Assembly: GCA_009176605.1 (NCBI GenBank)
Contig: SEYY01018412.1
Span: forward strand, 55,001 to 83,957
DNA length: 28,957 nucleotides
Source of the DNA: Armadillidium nasatum
Taxonomy: Eukaryota; Arthropoda; Malacostraca; Isopoda; Armadillidiidae
Reading direction: 5' to 3'
This document shows positions 17,236 through 28,957 of this stretch, in pieces. The stretch's first letter is position 1, and each line of letters starts with the position of its first letter. The position numbers and the translations under genes are program-made. The notes under the pieces are model-generated. The model saw only the letters and a list, made by a program, of their open reading frames with translations, ran no database searches and had not been told where the DNA came from.

Positions 17236-18341
17236 TTATTTCAGAATATAAGTTCTTTCTGAAATTACTTTGTTTTTCGAAGAATAATTGCACTTTGAAG
17301 TTTTTGAATTTGAAATTTCAAATAAAACAGTATTTATGAGGTTTTTTAAATTGAAGAAATATGTGATACGTGTAAGGAAAAATTAAAAGATAAGAAGTTA
17401 CCTTTACTTACTTATTTTAATAATTATCAGAGAAGCCAAAATTTGAAGTGTAACTGGCTTTAAATCGCATTGAGACTTTTGAACATGTTGAATATGAAAT
17501 GAAAACGCGAACAACAGACTGAAAAAAAAAAAAAAAAAAAAAAAAAATTAGTAGAAGGAAAAAAATTACTAACTCCGTAGTCCTTCATTTAAAACCCCTA
17601 TCCTGATACTGTGAAGGTGACTTACATATATTTTCATAAACTTTATTGCTGTCATTTACAAGATAAAAATTAGACTAAGCTTTAACATAGTGACTCTGTA
17701 CCACTATCCAACCATCAAATGTGTAGGAAATAAAAAAATAAAATATCAAAGCTTTACAAAAGAGCGGACAGATTTCCAGGCCAAAAGAATAATTAAAAAC
17801 GAATTCGATAACTGCAATATTATCAAAATTAACAGCACAGTATGATATAATTGTATCAATAAATAAATTTGTGATTGAATTTGGTGTTTGTATATAATAG
17901 TTTCCCAAAAGACAAGTACTCATCATTCTTATGGAAAGTCATATGAAATTCATTAGCAAATGGAAGCTTTTACACACTGAAATGGTTAAATAAATAAATT
18001 TTAGTATTTTTATTTTTTTTATACATTGGTGAAAGATTATCAGAATATTTATGAAAGCTCCATGGATGGGTGGGAAATTATCAAGGATAGCTCGTTATAT
18101 TAACCTTCGAAGAAAGAGCTGCTCCCAAGCTCTACTTCCGTGGCCTACGATCATAGCTTATTGTTATTGTACTACAGTCTTATCAAATCAATTCGAATAA
18201 TATATTTCGGGATATGCGGGCTTTCGTTCGACCTTTCATTATGAGTGGACATTTTTCTTCGGCTGCATTGAAACACAGACTATTTCTATATACTTTTTTA
18301 TTTAAAAATATTTAGAAAGGTTCAAATTTCTCAAATAAATT
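17236..18341. other. AT-rich spacer, nothing recognised
   Basis: An A27 run lies near 17522. The 83-codon minus-strand frame at 17675-17926 has no supporting motif. Confidence 0.5.
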
Positions 18342-19227
18342 ACAAGTTATATCTGCCAATCCTGATTTCTTGCACCTCCCGAAAGTTGAAATTTTGATTA
18401 GTTCTACCCCTATTTTCCAACCAATCTGTATGAAGTTTTCAAATGTTGTGCAGTTGGGCAAGATACACATTTTTTATTTACGAAAATTTTTGTATACCAA
18501 ATCATTTTGGGTCTTTGCATTTTTAAGTGTTAAAAATTTTCCCGTGTACAGCAGCAAAATGGTTTATGGTATAGAAAAAATTATTCTAAATAAAAAATAT
18601 ATATATCGCCCAACTGTGTAGCTTCTTGAAAAGTATTTTTTCCACCAATCATTTCGTTGCTTTGTATTGTAAGACTTTCAAATTATTGAAGGATTTCCAA
18701 ATAAAAAATCTTATCACTCAACTGTACAACCTCAGAAAAATATTTTGGTAATAATTCGATCTAGCATGATACTTCTCTATTTTTCACTATATTGAAAATA
18801 TGAAGTCAAAATATGTTTAAATGCATTCTACTCATTCTTTTCTTTCACGGAAGAGTAATATAAATACATAATAAATGAAAAAAAATTTATTTATACTGCA
18901 AAAACGAAATCAACAGTCTTTTAAACTGTCCCATAATATACTTTTAGCAATAACAACATTCCTGGATGTCTCCGTTTTCTATATCTTCTTTTTAGAGAGA
19001 GAGAGAGGTATTATACCAGATTGAATATAATATTGATATATGGAAACCATTATGTCAATGCAAATTTTTGACATTTGTATTATTATTATTTAGCTTCATT
19101 TCATTTATTCCTATTATTATTATTATTATTACTATTACTTAGTTCGACTTATCATAACCTGAATGACTGAAGTTTGCCGTATGATTCAGGCCTAACTGGT
19201 CGATTGAATGTTGCTGTGGCATACAAG

Positions 19228-19291
19228 CCTACTGCCGTATTACACCAAATATACATATATAAGTTTATATTTGGTGTAATACAGAAGTAGG
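19228..19291. repeat. Strong hairpin 1
   Basis: Arms 19228-19252 and 19267-19291 are complementary at 23 of 25 positions, with a 14-base loop. The shared core is TATTACACCAAATAT. Confidence 0.9.
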
Positions 19292-20103
19292 TTAAGTTGA
19301 CCATCCGTTCCAATTTTTAGAGGGTAAATCGTGATGGTTAATAGTATTTTATCCAACTTTTGTTTAAATTAGAGATTGTAAAAATGTATTTTTTTTGTAG
19401 AATGTCCTTAATTAATAAACCATATGACTTGTTTTTGAAAACAATAATTGTATTTCTTTATATTAAAAATCATTCTTGTATTAGAGGGGGGAGGGCAATA
19501 TTCAGAAGCATTCCTATTTTTGGTCAGAAAAATATGGTCTCTTACTGTAGGCCTGTATGCCATGGCAACGTTCCATCAATCAGTTAGGCCTGTATCACAT
19601 GGCAAGCAAACTTCGGTCATTTAGGTTATGATTAATCTAACTAAGTACGCTATAAAACTAAATAATAATATTAATAGGTATAAGTGAAATGAAAGCTAAA
19701 TAATAATAATACAAATATCCTAAAATTTGTATTGATATATCGATATTTTCATACTGGGTCTTTGCATGTGGAGGTGCAAGAAATCAGGATTGGCAGATAT
19801 AACTTGTGGATTGCAGAAAAATAATAGAACAGTTGATGGACAGTTAATAGAACCTGGTATTCAATTGGGTTTTGCTATTTTTGTACAAAAAAAGAATAGT
19901 TGCTTCACCATTCGGAGTAAAAATATTAGTTTTTTCTTTTTTTTTAATAGTTTTTCTTTTATTATGTATTTATATTACTCTTCCATGAAAGAAAATTGTG
20001 TAGAATTCATTTAAACATTTTGACTTCATATTTTTAATATAGTGAAAAATAGAGAGGTATTGTGCCAGATCGAATTATTACCAATATTTTTTAATGCCTA
20101 ACT

Positions 20104-20169
20104 ACTTTGCTGCTGAACATGGGAAAAACTTCAACAATTTGAAATTTTTCCCATGCACAGCAGCAAAGT
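20104..20169. repeat. Strong hairpin 2
   Basis: Arms 20104-20128 and 20145-20169 pair at 23 of 25 positions around a 16-base loop. The core is CATGGGAAAAA against TTTTTCCCATG. Weaker pairing extends outwards on both sides. Confidence 0.9.
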
Positions 20170-20234
20170 GATTGGGTATTAATAACACTTTTCAGAGGTT
20201 GTACACTTGGGTAAGATACACATTTTTTAGAGCA

Positions 20235-20242
20235 ATATTTTG
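20235..20242. repeat. hAT target site duplication, left
   Basis: ATATTTTG, repeated exactly at 22040-22047. An 8-bp duplication is the hAT hallmark. Confidence 0.85.
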
Positions 20243-22039
20243 TATGAACTGACCGGGGCCCCGGCCCTGGCTAAAAATCAGGGAAAACCGGGGTTGCCGG
20301 CCGGGGTTATAATGGCAAATTATACAAAAAAAAAATTTTTTTTTTTTTTAAATTTTCAGCCGATTCTGCTGAAACTTTCAGTGTATATAGATTTTTTACC
20401 GGTAAGAAAAGTCCATTTCTAGCGTTTTTCCGAGTCTATCGAGTCTATTACGGTTAAAAGTTTTTTTTTTTTTTTTTTTTTGAAAATTTTACCCTTTTTC
20501 AATAGAATGGCGGTGACAAACCACTTTTTAGAATGAGCTGAAAGTTGGACTATTTATTCAAAATTATATGGGCTACAAAAACCTCTAATATACTTTTGCT
20601 CCCAGAGTTAAAGGTAAAATGTTATAAGCCAAAAACAGACCAACTATGGAAAAAAAAAATTTTTTGAATTAAAAAAATCCACCATTTCAGACAAAATCTT
20701 TTTAAAAAAAATACAACTATAACATTTCCTATTTTTGGTGTGTATAGAGGAGGGGTGGGGCTACAAATTCCTCTATGTACTTTATTCGATGAGATTCGTT
20801 GGTTTTGAGATATAGCCTTCAAAAAGGTCCATTTTTGGCCAAATTTCAAAAATTCCCAAAGTTTGAGAGGCTATATCTCGCTTCAAACAAAGGGCATTTA
20901 AAAATGTACTAAATAAAAATTGTTGCCCTGTTCCTCTTCTAAACAATATTCACAAATAAAAAAAAATAGTAGGTAGCGTTTTTTTTTTAAAATTTTTTCA
21001 TCCAGAAGGGTACGATTTTTGAAAAAAAAATTTCAAGTGCTTATAACTTTTTTCTAGACGTGATATCAAAAATCTATTCCCACCAATGCAAGAAATTGGG
21101 GCAAAGGTATTCAGTTAAATTTTCAGCTCATGTGGACCAGTGGTTTGACCCAGTTATTCATTTTTTTCAACTTTGGGTCCAAATAAGTTTCAAACCGTTA
21201 TAGACTCAAAAAAAAATGCTCGAAATCAACTCAGAACTTCATGAAAAAATTCACATACTTTGAAAATTTCAGCTCAATCAGTCAAATAATAAAAAAAAAT
21301 TTCATACAAAATATAAGAAAATTAAGATTTTTTTCTTTTCTGTTTCTTTTGACCGCTCCTTTTCTGCTAGTGAATGTTCATCTTTCTGTTTTGATTTTAG
21401 ATACTCCAAAAAGATTTGGTTGAAATTTTTTTTACTTGTAGCACCCGGAGGTTCTCTTCTAATTTTCTGACTGCAGATGTTACATTTAGCTATTTCGAGC
21501 CTATCCTGAAACATTGTAAAGTATTCAAATACTGCAGAAGCTGATCTTTTAGCCATATTGACTGAAAGTATAAACAAAATAATAATTTTTAAATAATGCA
21601 GCTAAATGATACAAGTTTGATACATAGCAATAAAATAACAATGATATGTATAAATACAGGTTAAATTGATAATTTTATATCTTAACATTTTTTCAAACTT
21701 TACCTTTGAGTCTTACCAAGGTAAACGTGTTAAATCACTATTATGAATTAGAATAATTTTTTTTTTAATTTTTGTACTTTTTTTAAACTTTAAATATACA
21801 AAGCTGTAATTTTCTGATTTTTTTTTAGAGAAAATGCATATAATCATTAATTTAAGTGAATGTTGCCTATTCTACTCCTTCCTTACAATTAAATAAACCT
21901 TATATATAATTTCCTTAACCTAAAATTTCAGTGCTTTTGACCTCTTTACAAATTTTAGGAAACCCCGGCCATAACCCCGGTCCCGGCCAAATTTGGGTGA
22001 CCCCGGCCCTGGTCAAATTCCAGCCCCGGTCGGTCCCTA
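20243..22039 (-). mobile_element. hAT-like transposon with BED-finger ORF, complete but non-autonomous
   Basis: A 1797-bp element bounded by a perfect 8-bp duplication. Its end at 22039, read on the minus strand, is TAGGGACCGACCGGGG; the other end is TATGAACTGACCGGGG (13 of 16 matches). Both subterminal regions are GC-rich (CCGGGG, CCGGCC) in otherwise AT-rich DNA. The only recognisable ORF is a BED-type zinc-finger N-terminus at 21302-21556. No DDE catalytic region is visible in the remaining 1.06 kb, so it would need transposase from elsewhere. A near-identical 5' part starts at 28241. It is inserted into the right arm of the foldback complex. Confidence 0.87.
21302..21556 (-). CDS. BED-type zinc-finger N-terminal fragment of a hAT-like transposase
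   Basis: An 84-residue ORF starting MAKRSASAVFEYF, with CNIC at residues 25-28 and, about 30 residues on, LKSKQKDEH. In the copy at 28720 the same place reads LKSKHKDEH, so a likely zinc-ligand His is Gln here. The tail is rich in Lys/Glu. The ATG is preceded by TATACTTTCAG, a plausible splice acceptor, so this may be an exon read after an intron in the element's leader. In BED fingers the CxxC...HxnH unit binds DNA. No transposase body follows, so a truncated or dead product is most likely. Confidence 0.6.
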   Translation of the reverse strand: MAKRSASAVFEYFTMFQDRLEIAKCNICSQKIRREPPGATSKKNFNQIFLEYLKSKQKDEHSLAEKERSKETEKKKILIFLYFV

Positions 22040-22047
22040 ATATTTTG
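22040..22047. repeat. hAT target site duplication, right
   Basis: ATATTTTG, identical to 20235-20242. Confidence 0.85.
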
Positions 22048-22190
22048 TATACCCAACCATTTTGTTACTGTACATCAGAAAATTTTTAAAAACTTTTCCC
22101 ATCAGTACACAAAAAATTATTTATATATAATAAAAAATGCGTATCACCCAATTGTACAATCTCTAAAAATTTCATTAACTCTACAGGTGT
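22048..22190. repeat. Right arm of the foldback complex, resumed
   Basis: TATACCCAACCATTTTG continues the sequence interrupted at 20234. Joined across the element it matches 18455-18510 (AGATACACATTTTTT, TTTTGTATACC, CATTTTG). Confidence 0.7.
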
Positions 22191-22945
22191 AGGAAGAAAT
22201 TAATTTATAAATATTTTAATCTTAACTGATTTGCCCTACCAAAACTTTTTTTGCCAGCCCTGATTTGCCCCATTTTACGATTTTACTATAAATCATTTAC
22301 ATTTCACCTGAATAACTGAATGAGTGTGTGTGTGTGCCATGCATTTGTATCTACAATTTCATTAATTTAAAAAAAATGTATTTAGCTTATGTAGACTACA
22401 TCATATAAATATGAAAAATATTAATCCTAGAAATTTCTAGAAATATCTGTACACATCAAGCTCAAACAGCATCTTTATATTGGTTTGAATGTTAGCTAGA
22501 GGAATGATATTGGACACGAAAAGAATAGGGGTAAAAGGCTAATACCTAAAAATAATAATAAACCAAGCATTAAATATTTCTATACAATGGTCAGAGTCAT
22601 GGGAATAAGAAAGATTTTATATGGTAAAGGAAAACTTCAATTCTGTTTCAATGAGGAGAGGGGGAACGATTGGTTGAAATACCATGCGTAAACCAGTTTC
22701 TTTGTAGGAAGACTAAAACTTATTCTTCTCAGTTAATAGTATAATACTGTTCAGAAAGTTCTGGTATTTAATTAGGAGCACCTTATTTGCAAATTCAGCT
22801 TCTTCCAACTATTCAATAGTTTTTTGTATTTGTAAAATTTTGAAAATTTACAAATGCCAAATATGGTATATAAAATTAAAGTTTAATACTATGAAAGTTT
22901 GTTTTTGAATACGGTATTATTTTATTTTAATATTCTTTGTTTCAG
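22191..22945. other. Intron 1 or upstream sequence, nothing recognised
   Basis: AT-rich, ending in TATTCTTTGTTTCAG, a good splice acceptor with polypyrimidine tract. No promoter element was convincing. Confidence 0.5.
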
Positions 22946-22983
22946 GACTTGTATTAAAACATATAATAGCAATTGGTTTTATT

Positions 22984-23088
22984 ATGGAAAGTTTAAGTTT
23001 ATCTTCCACAAGCTCTGTAAACCCACTTGAAAATAATGTTGGAAATAAAGCAGATTGTTATTTCTATTATTATTCGTCTTGTAATAAA
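22984..23088 (+). CDS. ZC3H11A: ZC3H11A-like CCCH zinc-finger protein, first coding exon
   Basis: Encodes residues 1-35. The exon probably starts at 22946 after a TTTGTTTCAG acceptor, leaving a 38-base 5' UTR. The ATG at 22984 has A at -3 and G at +4. The exon ends in phase 0 at a GTAAGT donor (23089). Residues 1-23 are Ser/Asn-rich and unstructured; then DCYFYYYSSCNK begins the first CCCH finger (C25, C33). The D-C-Y-F-x-Y-S-x-C order is the signature of ZC3H11A N-termini. Known role of the family: poly(A)-RNA binding with the TREX mRNA-export complex in the nucleus. Homology is by recognition, not by search. Confidence 0.85.
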
Positions 23089-24227
23089 GTAAGTTACTTC
23101 ATTCTTCTTTTTTTAATGTAAATAAGATTTTAATTTGTAAAGCTTATTTAAGCACAACTCTCAAAGTATTTTCCAATAATGAGTTGTACATGTGAAATGT
23201 AAATGTAAAAAGTATGTCAAATTCTTATGAAGTAACTCATAATGCAGATAAGATGACATGATACAAGGGTGTGGTGTCCTGTCCTATATTCATTTGCGAA
23301 GAAAATCAGAATTAATAACTTCATTTTATATAATTTTCCATTTTTCTATTTTGTACTTCTTAATCTTGGTACTGTACCTAAACCTAAATTTACTTCACAT
23401 GAACAGACAATATGCATACTTTATCTTATGTTCATGTTAAGTGTTGTAACTTAAGACCGAAATATTATATAGAGAAGGACAATGATTTCATTAATTTCAA
23501 TTTTTCTTCACAAGAATGAGACATGGTTGCTCAATCTTATATCAAGACTCTTACTTAGTCAAAAGTTTCTTCAATTTAGAATTTCAGACCTTCTAAATCC
23601 TGTTTAGATTTTGCTTGGAATTATAATACTTTTCTAGGGATAGGATCAAGTAACAAAATAACTTTGTATCATATTTTTTACTTACATTAAAATATTACTT
23701 TAATATAAATCTAATTGATGAATAAAAGCTAAAATTTCAAGTAATTTTGTTGAAATTTGTTTTGTTATTAGTTTTATCTCAAAATGGATTTTTATTTATT
23801 ATTTTGATATTTATATTTGTTTATTAGTAGTAGTAGCTACCCGTATTTAAAGAGATCATATATTTAGATATTTGGAACCAATATGGGCAATATATATGGT
23901 AAGCAGATATATGGCTATTTTTCAATAAATCTTTTTGGTTCACACTTTATCTTTATCATGTCTTAACCTTTTTTTTCTTGGTTATTTTGATTTATACTTT
24001 AAAATTAGAGATGGTTAAGTATCAATACTCAGTATTAGACAACTTCTTTAATATTAATACCAAACTGATACTGATGTCACTTAATTGATAGCTGCAATTT
24101 TGTGGTTCAGTACTTGGTATTGAACAAGTGAGAAATTTGCTATCAGTATGGAAAAATTTTGGTATTTTTCCACATCTATGGTTTTGTAAAAAATTTATTA
24201 TTTCATATTTTTTTTTTTTTCTTCAAG
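23089..24227 (+). other. ZC3H11A-like intron between the two coding exons
   Basis: GTAAGT donor, then TTTTTTTTTTCTTCAAG acceptor; 1139 bases, phase 0. No repeats or genes of note inside. Confidence 0.82.
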
Positions 24228-24347
24228 GGAAATGCTTGTCCATTCCGCCATGAACCTACAGCTCTAAGAAATGAAACAATGTGTGTTTACTGGCTTAAAG
24301 GAAGCTGTAATAAACCTCATTGCATATACAGACATATGGAAATAAAA
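24228..24347 (+). CDS. ZC3H11A: ZC3H11A-like CCCH zinc-finger protein, second coding exon
   Basis: Encodes residues 36-75, opening with [19 protein letters not shown]. It completes finger 1 (C25-x7-C33-x5-C39-x3-H43, split by the intron between C33 and C39) and contains finger 2 (C54-x7-C62-x4-C67-x3-H71). It ends YRHMEIK, again family-typical, at a GTAAGT donor (24348) in phase 0. All eight zinc ligands are present and there is no frameshift, so the gene looks intact this far. A third CCCH finger expected soon after is not found in the remaining 4.6 kb, so the next exon lies beyond the window. Confidence 0.88.
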
Positions 24348-24385
24348 GTAAGTATATATTTTGCACAATTTTTTAGTAGTATTCT

Positions 24386-25840
<1,455 letters not shown>

Positions 25841-25848
25841 AAAAAGGT

Positions 25849-26274
<426 letters not shown>

Positions 26275-26359
<85 letters not shown>
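26275..26359. repeat. (TA)n microsatellite, about 42 units
   Basis: Pure TA on the right side of MITE copy 2. Confidence 0.97.

Positions 26360-28957
<2,598 letters not shown>

Larger units (their letters stand above)
18342..20234. repeat. Large imperfect inverted-repeat (foldback) complex, main part
   Basis: Several segments recur as reverse complements. Segment 18727-18870 matches 19958-20098. Segment 19045-19230 matches 19549-19760 (TTTGTATTATTATTATTTAG, CAGGCCTAACTG and GGCATACA are shared). Both pairs share a centre near 19400. A third pair, 18342-18379 and 19770-19807, is identical over 38 bases but sits out of nesting order. A unit with AGTTGGGCAAGATACACATT and CAGCAGCAAAATGG occurs in both orientations, and the right arm resumes after the inserted hAT element, to about 22190. 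No coding capacity was seen. Origin unknown; nested insertions of a foldback or MITE family are likely. Confidence 0.75.

Noticed and set aside
17675..17926. Minus-strand 83-codon frame
   Set aside because: No motif, no compositional bias, no splice sites and AT-rich surroundings; chance length.
18370..18621. Plus-strand 83-codon frame
   Set aside because: Lies within the noncoding inverted-repeat complex and is broken in the related copies.
20622..20849. Minus-strand 75-codon frame inside the hAT-like element, considered as transposase remnant
   Set aside because: It shows no hAT catalytic or dimerisation motif and is rich in Phe/Lys from homopolymer runs.
23258..23454. Two overlapping 60-codon frames between the zinc-finger exons
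   Set aside because: Inside a well-supported intron, no family resemblance, AT-driven composition.

Overview
The window is AT-rich eukaryotic DNA, almost certainly from an arthropod and most likely a decapod crustacean. Three things point that way: coding exons split by GT-AG introns, a very heavy load of (TA)n and (TATC)n microsatellites, and broken non-LTR retrotransposons of a T/C-rich jockey/CR1-like type that I associate with decapod genomes. The species call is inference; nothing in the window fixes it. No bacterial feature, rRNA, CRISPR array or intact tRNA gene is visible.

The only convincing host gene is on the + strand near 22.9-24.3 kb. Two phase-0 exons (22984-23088 and 24228-24347) encode the first 75 residues of a ZC3H11A-type CCCH zinc-finger protein, with two finger units, consensus splice sites and a short 5' UTR. 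The third finger and the rest lie beyond the window, so intron 2 is at least 4.6 kb long. That intron carries a LINE-B fragment, a hexamer-rich MITE, a LINE-A 3' stub, five (TA)n arrays and the start of a hAT-like transposon.

Layout: 1-2.1 kb, 3' half of LINE-A with poly-A and (TA)n; 2.1-4.1 kb, AT-rich DNA with a 342-bp (TA)n and degenerate tandem repeats; 4.2-5.7 kb, a second decayed LINE-A with a small palindromic insertion; 5.7-7.5 kb, (TATC)n/(TA)n fields; 8.1-9.0 kb, a 61-bp minisatellite; 9.4-12.0 kb, three minus-strand tRNA-derived SINE copies, a LINE-A 3' end and an unrecognised minus-strand pseudo-ORF; 12.5-13.5 kb, TA/GT arrays and a CCGATA-rich MITE; 14.0-15.6 kb, the LINE-A 5' part (endonuclease) between TA arrays; 15.7-17.3 kb, low-complexity DNA and an internally deleted LINE-A scrap; 18.3-22.2 kb, a large imperfect inverted-repeat complex whose right arm is split by a 1.8-kb hAT-like element with a perfect 8-bp target duplication; 22.9-24.3 kb, the host exons; 24.4-28.9 kb, intron 2.

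The most informative patterns are these. (1) Several unrelated elements are sandwiched between (TA)n arrays, as if TA arrays were insertion targets. (2) The MITE and the BED-finger element share a TAGGGA terminus and each carries a 6-bp subterminal repeat beginning CCG. (3) The LINE-A 3' ends share a conserved stem-loop. (4) The inverted-repeat complex includes one 38-bp pair that is still perfect. I did not find a convincing new multi-gene system.
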